This document shows, piece by piece, positions 35,366-44,450 of a stretch of DNA of 64,000 nucleotides (the first letter of the stretch is position 1; each line of letters begins with the position of its first letter). The notes beneath the pieces were generated by a model. The model did not search any database and was not told the origin of the DNA. It worked only from the letters and a program-made list of their open reading frames with translations. Origin of the DNA: Bacteroidaceae bacterium (GTDB taxonomy: Bacteria > Bacteroidota > Bacteroidia > Bacteroidales > Bacteroidaceae); contig JAFRTL010000016.1 of NCBI GenBank assembly GCA_017427065.1, positions 1-64,000 on the forward strand. Direction: 5' to 3'. The position numbers and the translations under genes are program-made.

Positions 35366-36400
35366 ATGAAAGGAAAGAAACTTATGACGGCTGCCTTTAC
35401 CCTGCTGATGGGCATGGCTGCTAGTGCCCAGGAAGGGCTGTTGAAAGAAACCATTGCCTATCGAGACACCTTTAAGATGGATGTGTATGTGAATCCTTCT
35501 GTGAAGGTGGATGGCAAGCGCCCTGTGTTTATCCATACCCATGGAGGAGGGTGGAACTCAGGCGATCGTAATATTAATGCACAGACGGGCGTATGGGATG
35601 ATATGTTGCGTGAGGGCATGGTTGTGGTAAGCATTGACTATCGCCAAGGAGTGGCCATGGCCCGTGCTGAGGGAAAGCTGAAGGATATGCCAGTGGTATC
35701 GGCCGACTCGAAGGAAGCTTTCGATGGTGAAGAAGTGTCGCCCATTATCCGCCAATCCATCCTCTGGGGTGTGGAAGACCTGTATGATGCCACAACTTGC
35801 GTGCTGCAACATGCCGATCTCTGGAATGCTGATCCTGAATGTGTGATTCTGGGAGGTGGCAGCGCTGGTGCCATTGAGAGTCTCACGGCAGAATACCTAC
35901 GAAAGAATGCCGACCCACTGGCCTTGGCACATCTGCCACAAGGTTTCCAGTTCGCTGGTGTGATAGCTGCAGCAGGTGCCATATGGGTGGACGGTGGTGA
36001 TGTACCTATGTGGCAGCAGAAACCCTGTCCCATGATGTTCTTCCATGGCAGTGCCGATCGTACGGTCTATCCGCACCTGTTACACATCGATGCTCTGAAC
36101 AGCAGCTTCTCGGGTCCGGAAATCATCATCCCTACTCTGCGTGATCAGCATGTATCTTATATGTACTATGTAGGGGAAGGATACGATCATGTGATGTCGG
36201 GCATTCCCTTCGAGACCTACGGTACAGACATGATGACCTTCATCCATCGGGTGATATATAATAAGGAGAAGGTAGCCGTAAAGACCATCGAGGAAGACTA
36301 TGAAGGTCCACGTAACTTGGTACGCTACTATACTGAACTGATGGGTATCTCGAAGGAAGAGTTTCTGAAGAGGGTACAAGAGTTAAATACTAAAGACTGA
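35366..36400 (+). CDS. Secreted alpha/beta-hydrolase esterase
   Basis: 344 residues from the ATG at 35366; the ORF extends upstream but this start gives the signal peptide ending SAQEG (about 22). Alpha/beta-hydrolase features: oxyanion loop HTHGGGWNSGD (about 57-67), nucleophile Ser166 in GGGSAG, Asp231 in HGSADRTVYP and His275 in GYDHV. This looks like a carboxylesterase/lipase-type enzyme acting on sugar esters or other small esters. It has no E-set domain, unlike the other esterases here. Nearest promoter match is weak (GAACTTTG at 35331-35338). The next two hydrolase genes follow with gaps of 5 nt and a 1-nt overlap, forming one operon. Confidence 0.85.
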   Translation: MKGKKLMTAAFTLLMGMAASAQEGLLKETIAYRDTFKMDVYVNPSVKVDGKRPVFIHTHGGGWNSGDRNINAQTGVWDDMLREGMVVVSIDYRQGVAMARAEGKLKDMPVVSADSKEAFDGEEVSPIIRQSILWGVEDLYDATTCVLQHADLWNADPECVILGGGSAGAIESLTAEYLRKNADPLALAHLPQGFQFAGVIAAAGAIWVDGGDVPMWQQKPCPMMFFHGSADRTVYPHLLHIDALNSSFSGPEIIIPTLRDQHVSYMYYVGEGYDHVMSGIPFETYGTDMMTFIHRVIYNKEKVAVKTIEEDYEGPRNLVRYYTELMGISKEEFLKRVQELNTKD

Positions 36401-36405
36401 AGCAT

Positions 36406-37557
36406 ATGAAAAGGTTGAAGAAGATTCTGGCTATTCTTGGTGTTTCGCTGGTGGTGCTGGCAATCGCAGTTTTTGTAGCGTTGAAAATGACGCTTCTTGA
36501 GGAATTCCCTCAATTAGTAGAGACCCCCAAACTGGGAAAGTGGTATGAAGTAACACCCGATGGCCTCCTTTGTGCCAACGGAGATCCGTATCATGCCGTG
36601 TTCCGCAAAGGTAAGGAAAACAAACTGATAGTCTATTTCTTTGGCGGGGGCGTGAGCGTTGACGAATATACCGCTGCACGGGGTTTTTCTGTGAGTGATG
36701 AGGGGTTCTACTCAGACAATGAAGATAATCTGGACTTTTATGCTCGTCTGGGTATTGGCAGTCAGAGTGAAGGAAATCCGTTCAAGGACTGGAGCATACT
36801 AGCTATGCCATATTCTACAGGTGACTTTCATTGTGGAACGGGCGACTTTCCTTATATCGATTTGCAAGGGAAACCTGCAGTGTTGCATCATCATGGATAT
36901 ACCAATCTTTGTGAGGCTTTGGCAATGGTGAGAAACCTGGTGGGAAGTCCTGAGGCGCTGCTTGTGACAGGTTTCAGTGCTGGTGGATTTGGCTCGGCAC
37001 TTATGGCCGATGAGGTCATCAGCCACTTCCCAGAAACGCCCAATGTTACTGTCTTTGTGGATAGCTCTGTGTTGCTCTATGACCAGTGGCCGAAGGTAGC
37101 TCATGACGTGTGGCAGGCACCTAAGGCCATAGCCAATAGGGTGGTATCTGACAATATCACACTCGATTGCCTCAAGGCACTCAGACATGAACGAGGCAAT
37201 GCAGTGAAAATACTCTTCGGGTGCTCTGTGCGTGACGAAGCACTTTGCAATGTGCAGGTCTATTTTGACGAGGGACAACTCCGAACCCTTACCCATCAGG
37301 ATGGTGACCGCATGCAACAGGTAGTCAGGAGCATGGTGGAAGGACTGCAGGAAGGAGTGCCTGGCTGTGGCATCTTCATCTGGGATGATCTGAAGAGCGG
37401 AGGCGATGCCGCCTTAACAGCACACACCATCCTTCCTTCACCTTTTGAATTTCATAAGTCCAGAGGAGCGAACCCAAGTGTGAGACAGTGGCTCATGGAT
37501 GCAGTGAACGGCAATGTACGTTCTTTTGGCGTGGAACTGGTAAACAAAACATATTGA
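36406..37557 (+). CDS. Pectin acetylesterase-like serine hydrolase, membrane-anchored
   Basis: 383 residues. One N-terminal membrane anchor (about 8-28) is followed by a hydrolase of the pectinacetylesterase/Notum type. Seen: the glycine-rich strand IVYFFGGGVSVDEY, YSTGDFHCGTGDFPYI (the GDxHxG-type block of the family) and VTGFSAGGFGSAL with nucleophile Ser191. A later Cys-containing stretch (ILFGCSVRDEALCNV) may form a disulphide. It probably removes acetyl groups from pectin or other acetylated glycans; the ligand is an inference from the family. It lies 5 nt after the upstream esterase and shares one nt with the next gene. Confidence 0.83.
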   Translation: MKRLKKILAILGVSLVVLAIAVFVALKMTLLEEFPQLVETPKLGKWYEVTPDGLLCANGDPYHAVFRKGKENKLIVYFFGGGVSVDEYTAARGFSVSDEGFYSDNEDNLDFYARLGIGSQSEGNPFKDWSILAMPYSTGDFHCGTGDFPYIDLQGKPAVLHHHGYTNLCEALAMVRNLVGSPEALLVTGFSAGGFGSALMADEVISHFPETPNVTVFVDSSVLLYDQWPKVAHDVWQAPKAIANRVVSDNITLDCLKALRHERGNAVKILFGCSVRDEALCNVQVYFDEGQLRTLTHQDGDRMQQVVRSMVEGLQEGVPGCGIFIWDDLKSGGDAALTAHTILPSPFEFHKSRGANPSVRQWLMDAVNGNVRSFGVELVNKTY

Positions 37558-38564
37558 TGAGTATGAAACGAGTATTAGTGATTTCAACAGCATTGGTGGC
37601 TTTGATATTGAACAGCTGCCAACAGGCAGGACAACAGGCAGCTGCCCCTGCCGACTCAGTAGAGTTAGTGATGAATGCCGCTACCATAGGTACTACAGCC
37701 CAAATGGAGCCTACGGAAGTGCTTAACCTCTATGATGGACCAGCGCCTGGGACGGAAAGCTGGACGCACCATGAAGCCCAGATAGGTGAGGCTGGCGAAG
37801 TGCTCTTCAACGTGAGTGAACCTACGCTGGCTGTGTATCTGCCTGAGCCAGAAAAGGCTACGGGCTCTGCTATGCTGGTCTGCCCTGGCGGAGGTTTTAC
37901 CATCCTCTCCTATGCCAGCGAAGGAACGCTGGTGGCGCAGGAACTCTGTAAGCGAGGCATCGCTGCCTTCGTGCTGAAATACCGTACTACGCCAGTGACC
38001 GATGAAGAAGGTAAGGTGACCGACAACCCTCTGCAGTTGGCCAAGACAATGACTTGGATCAATGAGGTGATACAAAACTCACAAACAGGCTTGGTGCAGG
38101 CCTGTCTGGATCTGGAATACAGCCACTTGGCTTTCGAGGATGCAGACCGCGCCATGAATCTGATTCGTGAGAATGCAGCCCAGTGGGGCATCCGCACCGA
38201 CAAGGTGGGTATCATGGGCTTCTCGGCAGGAGCCGTGACCTCAATGCATCAGGTGCTGCATCATACAGAGAGCAGCAGACCCGACTTTGCAGGCATCGTC
38301 TATGGTGGATGGACCAGCGATGTGGCTGCCCCAGAGGATGCCATGCCGCTCTTCCTCTGCTCTCCAGTGAATGATGTGTTCCAACCAGAAGAGAGCATCG
38401 ATGTCTATAAGGCTTGGCGCACAGCCAAGGTACCAGTGGAGCTGCATTACTATAGTGACAGCGTGCATGGCTATGGTGCTATGCCTACTGGTAAGAGCAG
38501 TGACCTCTGGGTAGAGGAGATGTATCGTTTTATGCAGGATGCTGGTTTTGTGGAGCGTCGCTGA
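37557..38564 (+). CDS. Alpha/beta-hydrolase lipoprotein (xylan-esterase-like)
   Basis: 335 residues. The start ATG (37557-37559) overlaps the stop of the previous gene by one nt (TGATG), with a second ATG two codons later. Lipobox LNSC (Cys21). Alpha/beta-hydrolase fold: CPGGGFTILSYASEG, Ser223 in GFSAGAVT, a likely Asp in SPVNDVF and His in SVHGYG. Relatives in Bacteroidetes are often labelled esterase or mis-labelled endo-xylanase and tend to sit in glycan loci. Here they form a tandem of three different ester hydrolases. The final 35 bp overlap the 3' end of the convergent hybrid regulator gene. Confidence 0.83.
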   Translation: MSMKRVLVISTALVALILNSCQQAGQQAAAPADSVELVMNAATIGTTAQMEPTEVLNLYDGPAPGTESWTHHEAQIGEAGEVLFNVSEPTLAVYLPEPEKATGSAMLVCPGGGFTILSYASEGTLVAQELCKRGIAAFVLKYRTTPVTDEEGKVTDNPLQLAKTMTWINEVIQNSQTGLVQACLDLEYSHLAFEDADRAMNLIRENAAQWGIRTDKVGIMGFSAGAVTSMHQVLHHTESSRPDFAGIVYGGWTSDVAAPEDAMPLFLCSPVNDVFQPEESIDVYKAWRTAKVPVELHYYSDSVHGYGAMPTGKSSDLWVEEMYRFMQDAGFVERR

Positions 38565-41500
38565 CGAACTCGCTTGGCGTGACTCCAAACTGCTGCTTGA
38601 AGTTGCGTGAGAACACTGTAGGAGAACTGAATCCCGTGAGGTCGGCTACTTCGGACACGGAGTGGCTGCCCTCACGCAGCATTTCTGCAGCCTTGTTGAG
38701 CTTGAAGCGCCTGAAGAAGGATGCTGGAGTCTCTCCAGTCAGTCCCTTGATCTTATAGTTCAGCTTGCTTCTAGACATCAGCAATCTATCCGTAAGGCTG
38801 TTGATGTTGAGTTCTGGGTTGCTTAGTTCTTGTTCCATTAAGGTGTAAAGCTCGTCCATGAACTGCTTGTCCTGTGTATTGAGCATCTGCTCCGCTTGGG
38901 CTTCCACCTTGGTTGATTGACTCAGGATGCCTCTGATGCGCTCGCGGTTGGATAGCTGTGAACGAATAAGCGCCAGCAGATAGTCCGGGTTGAAGGGCTT
39001 AGTCACATAGGCATCGGCTCCGGTGTTCAAACCAGCAATTTGTTCCTCTGTGGTGGTTTTGGCTGTGACCAGAATCACGGGGATGTGGCAGGTGATGAGG
39101 TCTTCTTTCAGCGTCTGACAAAGATGATAGCCATCCATGCCTGGCATGGCTACGTCGCTTATTACTAAGTCGGGCATCTCACCACGTATGGCCTCCAAAG
39201 CCGATGAAGCATCGTAAGCATAGAGCAGTCGGTAGTGAGGGGAAAGCAGTAATCTTAGGTAGTTCACGATGTCAGGATCGTCGTCCACCATCATGACTGT
39301 CTGACTATATTCATGTGCTGTCTTGGCGGATGGTGCCTCTGTGATACTAAGCGGGTAGTGAGTGGCTTGGCTCTGTTCTCCAGTAGCATGCTCTTCTGGA
39401 GTATATACATCTTTGGAAGGAAGGGTGACCTTGAACTGTACGCCTCCCTTAGGCAAGTTTTCTGCAAAGATGGCTCCATGGTGAAGGGTAAGCAGTCTGC
39501 GTACGAAGTAAAGTCCTATGCCAGTGCCAAAGTTTTTGGGATTATCTACTTGATAATAGCGTTCAAAGATCCTATCTAATTTATCTTCAGGAATGCTTAT
39601 ACCATTATCAGCCACGAAGAATGTCACCACATTTCCGTCATTGTCGATGCCACAAGAGATGATTCCTTTGTGTGGCGTATATTTTAGGGCGTTGGAGAAG
39701 AGGTTTACCAGTACCTTTTCTATCATATCAGCATCGGCCAAGGCCCATATCTCTTCTTCCAATCCATTGGTCTGTAGCGTGATTTCTTTTTCCTGCATAT
39801 TTACCTCAAACAGACTGATGGTCTGACGCATGAGGGTAGCGAGGTCGGTCTGTCTCACTTGTAGTTTCAGGGAATCGTTCTCCAATTTATGGAAGTCCAT
39901 CTGTTGGTTTACTAAGCGCAGCATACGTCGGGCATTGAGCTGTATAGTCTGCACCAATCGGCGCTCTGTAGGCTTCAGCGCCTCGTCTTGGCTGAGTTGG
40001 TCTGCTGGGCCTGCTATCATCGTGAGAGGGGTGCGGAACTCATGTGATACATTGGCAAAGTAACGCATGTTCATTTCGTTCACACGCTGCTCTTGCATCT
40101 TCTCTTGCTCCAGTCGCTCTGCTGCCCGTTTCTCTGCCGATAGTTGTCTGCGATAGCGAATGATGACATAGGTGATGCCTGCTAAGATGAGCAAATAGAC
40201 CAGACGAGCCCACCAAGTGTTCCACCAAGCAGGTGAGATGTTGATAATGAGATTATTCTTTGCTAAAGTGTGTCGCTGGTCATGGTCGGTTGCCTTTACA
40301 TGCAGGGTGTAGTGTCCTGCAGGGATATTGGAGAAGTAGATCTCGTGGCTGTTGTGGATGTCCACCCATTGGTCATTGAATCCCTCCAGTTTGTAGAAGT
40401 GATGTGTCTGCTCATTCTCTTGGTAGTTCAGAGGTGAGAAAGTGACAGAGAACTGCCGACTGTCATGGCTCAGATTTAGTGGCTGAGAGGCATCTAAGCG
40501 CATCGCTTGGTTGTTCACCCGCAGGTCCTCGAAAACCAAAGGCATACTGTGCGCTTCTGTCTGTATGGCAGGATCGACTACCGTGAGTCCGTGAGTCCCG
40601 CCAAAGAACAACTGCCCATCTGACAGGCGAACGGCACAGCCCGTAGCATATTGGTTGCCTCCTGTCCCATCTGATGTTGTGTAGTTGATCACACTCAGGT
40701 CATCAGTATTCACGCAACTAAGCCCGTTTTGGGTAGAAATCCACACATTGCCCAGATCATCGCTTAGAATATCTGCTATTTCCTCGCATGCCAGTCCGTC
40801 AATGTGTGTGCTCACTTGGTTGACGGGGTCATAACGATAGGCACCTATGCCCTGTGTACCTATCCAAATGTGGCCATGAAGGTCTTCCATAAAGGCAGTG
40901 GCTAAGTTGAAGTTGCTGATATCTTTAACGACAGGGATGCGGTATAACGTACCCGTGGCAGGGTTTAAGTAAACGGGATTGTTGAAGGCACTGCCTAAAA
41001 CTATGTGCCCATTGCTGAGTGGTAACAGCTGGAAGGAAGTAAACATGCTGGTCACATCAAAGTCGAGTGGTGAGAAAACTGAGGCTTCATAGTGCAGCTG
41101 ATATAGTCGGTTGGTATTGGTTCCTACCCAAATATCACCATTTGGCCCAGAATTTATCGAACTTACTATCTCGGCAATTTCATCGTGTGTCTGCCTTATG
41201 GTCAACTTACTATTGGCATAGCTGCATTCATGTAGTTTCCCTTCATTGATAATCCAAAGCCGTTCGTTCTGGTCAGCATAGATAGTGAACGGGATGGCAT
41301 TAGGCTGCTGTTTCTTAAACAGTCCGCTAGTGGAAAGCTGGGTAAGTTGGGCTGTATGCTCATCATAAACAAACAATTCGTTCTCGTGTGTGGCTAACCA
41401 GATGTTTTTATGGCCATCGGAAGACATGGATGAAATGGCATGTCCCAGCAATCGTTCTCGAAGGGTAGGAAGGCCAGTGAATTTGCCTTTCGACTGGCTC

Positions 41501-42480
41501 ACTATCTGAAATCCTTGGCTTCCTTGGCCTAACCAGAGATTATCGTGTGAGTCGATGAATAAATGTGTAATGTCATGTTTGGGAGCAAGGAAAGGAAACC
41601 CTTTCTCGTCTTGCTCTGTCACTTGCCCCGTCTGTCTGTCATAGATGAATAGTCCTCGGTCAGTCTGCATGAGCAGTTGGAATGCACCAAAAGCATAGAC
41701 AGATACAATGCTGGATCTTGACAGAAGAGGATGAGTGTCGATGATCGATGGAGTGGGCTGAAACTGACTTTCGTGCAGATTGAATATTGAAATCTTTCCA
41801 TCATGCAGATAGCAAACTTCATCAGGTGGTAGTTTTTCGGTGTATTCTGGTTCAAAAGGTATGGAGTAAGACTGCTTCAAATCCATGGTGCTGGTGCTGA
41901 AGCATCGGATGCTGTGTCGTGTCAGACTCCAGAGATTACCCTGCTCGTCAAGTAGGCAGGCGTTGACATAAGCATGCTCTGGGTCGAAATCTTCAATGAG
42001 TATGCGAAGTTCGCCTGTTTCAGGGATGTATTCGCAGAGTTGCTCCACCAGATTGATTAAGATGCGCCCATCTGGGGTTTCCAACAGCTGAGTAACGTTT
42101 CTGAAGCGTAGGTTTATAGGAATTTGGAGGAATTTGTCCTCGCCAAGCCAGAGGTTGAGTCCATTAATAGTGCCTACCCATAACCTTTCTTTGGAGTCGC
42201 ATAGTAGGGCAGTGACAGAGTTAGAAGTGAGACTTAGAGAGTCTTTAGGGTTGGCAAAATACTGATGATATTCATGCCCGTTATAGCGGTTTAGGCCTCG
42301 TGCAGTGCCTATCCAGATAAAGCCCTCAGAGTCTTCTGCAAAAGTATTGACAGTTTGGTTGGACAGTCCAGCCCCAATACTCATGCTGGCATCAGGAATC
42401 ACCTCCAACTGTGGTTGGTGGCACGCTGTTGCACAGCAGAGCATTAGTAAAACTGAAATAATGTAGCAGACTTTCTTCAT
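38530..42480 (-). CDS. Hybrid two-component system (HTCS) regulator
   Basis: 1316 residues from the ATG at 42480, the usual HTCS size. Domains in order: lipoprotein-like signal, periplasmic two-component-regulator propeller repeats (about 40-660; WIGT(A/N)-type blades such as EGFIWIGTARGLNRY), Y_Y_Y domain (about 670-745), transmembrane helix (about 755-778), histidine kinase with His813 in VSHEFRTPL, ATPase N-box LFSNALKYTP and GTGIGLYFVRR, receiver with Asp1109 in ISDVAMPGMDG, and a C-terminal AraC-type HTH. Such proteins sense mono- or oligosaccharides in the periplasm and switch on glycan genes. No SusC/SusD pair is nearby; the three hydrolases facing it are the candidate targets. Confidence 0.96.
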   Translation of the reverse strand: MKKVCYIISVLLMLCCATACHQPQLEVIPDASMSIGAGLSNQTVNTFAEDSEGFIWIGTARGLNRYNGHEYHQYFANPKDSLSLTSNSVTALLCDSKERLWVGTINGLNLWLGEDKFLQIPINLRFRNVTQLLETPDGRILINLVEQLCEYIPETGELRILIEDFDPEHAYVNACLLDEQGNLWSLTRHSIRCFSTSTMDLKQSYSIPFEPEYTEKLPPDEVCYLHDGKISIFNLHESQFQPTPSIIDTHPLLSRSSIVSVYAFGAFQLLMQTDRGLFIYDRQTGQVTEQDEKGFPFLAPKHDITHLFIDSHDNLWLGQGSQGFQIVSQSKGKFTGLPTLRERLLGHAISSMSSDGHKNIWLATHENELFVYDEHTAQLTQLSTSGLFKKQQPNAIPFTIYADQNERLWIINEGKLHECSYANSKLTIRQTHDEIAEIVSSINSGPNGDIWVGTNTNRLYQLHYEASVFSPLDFDVTSMFTSFQLLPLSNGHIVLGSAFNNPVYLNPATGTLYRIPVVKDISNFNLATAFMEDLHGHIWIGTQGIGAYRYDPVNQVSTHIDGLACEEIADILSDDLGNVWISTQNGLSCVNTDDLSVINYTTSDGTGGNQYATGCAVRLSDGQLFFGGTHGLTVVDPAIQTEAHSMPLVFEDLRVNNQAMRLDASQPLNLSHDSRQFSVTFSPLNYQENEQTHHFYKLEGFNDQWVDIHNSHEIYFSNIPAGHYTLHVKATDHDQRHTLAKNNLIINISPAWWNTWWARLVYLLILAGITYVIIRYRRQLSAEKRAAERLEQEKMQEQRVNEMNMRYFANVSHEFRTPLTMIAGPADQLSQDEALKPTERRLVQTIQLNARRMLRLVNQQMDFHKLENDSLKLQVRQTDLATLMRQTISLFEVNMQEKEITLQTNGLEEEIWALADADMIEKVLVNLFSNALKYTPHKGIISCGIDNDGNVVTFFVADNGISIPEDKLDRIFERYYQVDNPKNFGTGIGLYFVRRLLTLHHGAIFAENLPKGGVQFKVTLPSKDVYTPEEHATGEQSQATHYPLSITEAPSAKTAHEYSQTVMMVDDDPDIVNYLRLLLSPHYRLLYAYDASSALEAIRGEMPDLVISDVAMPGMDGYHLCQTLKEDLITCHIPVILVTAKTTTEEQIAGLNTGADAYVTKPFNPDYLLALIRSQLSNRERIRGILSQSTKVEAQAEQMLNTQDKQFMDELYTLMEQELSNPELNINSLTDRLLMSRSKLNYKIKGLTGETPASFFRRFKLNKAAEMLREGSHSVSEVADLTGFSSPTVFSRNFKQQFGVTPSEFVSDAPQNQHPA

Positions 42481-42501
42481 CCTTCTTTCTCTAATTGACA
42501 G

Positions 42502-42509
42502 CAAAGATA
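42502..42509 (-). promoter_or_regulatory. -7 box of the HTCS gene
   Basis: TATCTTTG on the minus strand, 21 nt upstream of the ATG at 42480. Confidence 0.5.
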
Positions 42510-42556
42510 ATCATCTTGTGGCAATATTGAAAAAGAGAGAGAAAGAAAAAGGTTTA

Positions 42557-43126
42557 TCATTTTGCATGTTCAGCTGCCCAAACCTTACCCATCTTCACGC
42601 AGTCGCCTATCACCTCGCCAGTGCGTAGGTACTTGTAGGTAGGCATCTCGAAGAGGACGGGCTTCAGCAGGTTGTAGTCCAGCTTACCGTTCTCATCCAG
42701 CAATTCCTCATTCACATAAGTGTGGCTGATGGTGCAGATGTAATTATTGAAGTTGTCTATCTGGTAGGTGTCGATGACCTCGCACTCCATCACCAGAGGC
42801 GACTTTTCGATGACTGGTGTGCCAGCTTCGCCCAGATGGTATTCGAATACGTCCGACTTGTCCACCTTGGCGCCACTTACTGTGCCACAATAGTCAGCTT
42901 GTGCCACGAAACTCTCGTCGATGAGGTTGATGGAGAATTTCTTGGTGGTCTGGATGGCCTTGTCGCTCTGGTGCACACTATGCATGCTGATGAGGATCTT
43001 GCTATGGCTCACGATGCCAATGTGTGCCAGCAGCATGAAATTCACTTTTCCGGTTTCGTCTATTGTTCCCACCACAGTGGCAGGGGTAGGGTAGAGGGCA
43101 ACCTTTTGTCCAATGTCTTTTTTCAT
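42557..43126 (-). CDS. Flavin reductase-like / flavoredoxin-type protein
   Basis: 189 residues. It begins KVALYPTPATVVGTIDETGKVNFMLLAHIGIVSHSKILISMH, the FMN-binding start of the flavin-reductase-like (flavoredoxin) family. It continues with KKFSINLIDESFVAQADYCGTVSGAKVDK and the strand FNNYICTISHTYVNEELL. No signal peptide, so cytoplasmic. It should bind FMN and move electrons to or from a partner; the partner is unknown. It lies 9 nt after the cupin-CMD gene in the same operon, which starts with a promoter at 44379 and an AraC-type site. Confidence 0.86.
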   Translation of the reverse strand: MKKDIGQKVALYPTPATVVGTIDETGKVNFMLLAHIGIVSHSKILISMHSVHQSDKAIQTTKKFSINLIDESFVAQADYCGTVSGAKVDKSDVFEYHLGEAGTPVIEKSPLVMECEVIDTYQIDNFNNYICTISHTYVNEELLDENGKLDYNLLKPVLFEMPTYKYLRTGEVIGDCVKMGKVWAAEHAK

Positions 43127-43135
43127 AATGATTTC

Positions 43136-44332
43136 TTATTTGATTGATTCCAAAACTTCAACGATAATACGTAAGGTGTTGATGGTAGCAGGGAAGCCGA
43201 TGTGAGGCATGCAGTTGATAACAGCTGCCACAACGGTTTCGGGGGTATTGCCAGCCTTGAGGCAACCCATGAAATGGGAATGCAGTTGGCTAGGCGCTTG
43301 CAGCACTGTCAGCACCACATAGGTGAGCAACTCGTGCATCTGCAGTGAAAGTCCATTGCGAGAATAGATGTCGCCAAAGCAGACATCTGTCAGCAGGTCG
43401 GCCATTTGCTGTCCCATATTTCCAGACAGTCCGCTCATGGCACGGGCTATGCCGCCTTCGTAGAGCTGCCACTGGATGTCATGCCCCACTTGGTGGCGCG
43501 TCTCTGGGGTGGTAGTACCTTGGTCGGGCAGAGGCAAGCTAACGCCTCGCTCGCTGAATACTTGATTCACCACTTCCATGGCATTCAGCACCTTGGGGAA
43601 TCCAGCAAAGGGAGCTACCAAGTAGATGGCTTCACGTAGTTCGATAGGGGTGACTCCTGCATCAAGGGCTGCACGGGCATGAGTTGCCACTTGTGGCGTA
43701 GTTCCTAAAGCCGTGAGTGCCACACACGACACCATCTCACGGGTCTTCAGATCCAGCTGTCCGATGTTACGCACATCTACACCATAGGCTCTCTGCATCA
43801 ATGCATAAAGCTCAGGATCTGCTTGGGCGCTTTGGCTGCGGGCAGATACCCCTGCGGAATACTCTTCATCAGTCACTGCACGGAGCTGAATGGCATGTTC
43901 TTGGTCTGTCAACTCTGTAACAGTGAGACACACACAGGCCCCATGCTCTGTGGCGCCATTCCAATGCTTGGTGTTGGTAGGTGTCACCACATAGTCGCCC
44001 TTGCGCAGCAAGCGCTTGGGCTGCCCTTCTTCTTGGTAGTAAGCTTCGCCTTCGAGAATCAGCAGACTCTGTTCAGCATCTGGATGCTGGTGCCAGAAGT
44101 TGCGAGAGCCAGGCGTGAAGAGGAAGTTGGCCACCATGCTGGTGCTGCTATTCTTAAGCAGTCCCACGTACACCAAGCCCGTGTTATAGTCGGTAGAAGC
44201 CTGGGCAGTGAGTGGGTAGGTGATGGGCAGTCCGTACTGCTGCTGCAGTGCAGCCGCATCGATGGTCTGTGCATGGAGTGAAGAACACATGACGGTTAAT
44301 GTCAGAATAAAGATGATTCTCAATGCTTTCAT
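43136..44332 (-). CDS. Secreted cupin plus double carboxymuconolactone decarboxylase-like protein
   Basis: 398 residues from the ATG at 44332; a TTG further upstream is less likely. Signal peptide ends LHAQ (about 22). A cupin domain (about 65-140) has the metal ligands HQHPDAE and KHW. Two carboxymuconolactone decarboxylase-like domains follow (about 170-255 and 290-398); the blocks VATHARAALDAGVTPIELREAIYLVAPFAGFPKVLNAM and LHSHFMGCLKAGNTPETVVAAVINCMPHIGFPATINTL are typical. The catalytic CxxC of AhpD-type proteins is not visible, so peroxidase activity is not supported. A signal peptide on this fold is unusual. Probable metal-dependent small-molecule chemistry outside the cytoplasm; co-transcribed with the flavin reductase-like gene. 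Confidence 0.85.
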   Translation of the reverse strand: MKALRIIFILTLTVMCSSLHAQTIDAAALQQQYGLPITYPLTAQASTDYNTGLVYVGLLKNSSTSMVANFLFTPGSRNFWHQHPDAEQSLLILEGEAYYQEEGQPKRLLRKGDYVVTPTNTKHWNGATEHGACVCLTVTELTDQEHAIQLRAVTDEEYSAGVSARSQSAQADPELYALMQRAYGVDVRNIGQLDLKTREMVSCVALTALGTTPQVATHARAALDAGVTPIELREAIYLVAPFAGFPKVLNAMEVVNQVFSERGVSLPLPDQGTTTPETRHQVGHDIQWQLYEGGIARAMSGLSGNMGQQMADLLTDVCFGDIYSRNGLSLQMHELLTYVVLTVLQAPSQLHSHFMGCLKAGNTPETVVAAVINCMPHIGFPATINTLRIIVEVLESIK

Positions 44333-44378
44333 ATGCTTCGAAGTTTTCAATGGTTAATGATGATACTCTGTGTCCCTG

Positions 44379-44386
44379 CAAAGATA
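44379..44386 (-). promoter_or_regulatory. -7 box of the cupin-CMD operon
   Basis: TATCTTTG on the minus strand, 46 nt upstream of the ATG. A shared AraC-type site lies 38 nt further upstream. Confidence 0.6.
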
Positions 44387-44424
44387 GCGTCGGACCAGCG
44401 AAGAGGTGGCAATGATATTACTGC

Positions 44425-44445
44425 CAAGTGTAACGATTTTACGGA
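44425..44445 (-). promoter_or_regulatory. Putative AraC operator, copy B (cupin-CMD arm)
   Basis: 21-bp element on the minus strand: CCGTAAAATC then GTTACACTTGG. It matches copy A (45381-45401) at 18 of 21 positions and is 38 nt from the -7 box, against 37 nt for copy A. Lies 5 bp beyond the AraC gene. Confidence 0.6.
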
Positions 44446-44450
44446 AAACG

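Noticed and set aside
36406..37557. A cellulase-like or lipase call for the pectin-acetylesterase-like gene
   Set aside because: The GDFHCG block and GFSAGG fit the pectinacetylesterase/Notum family better.
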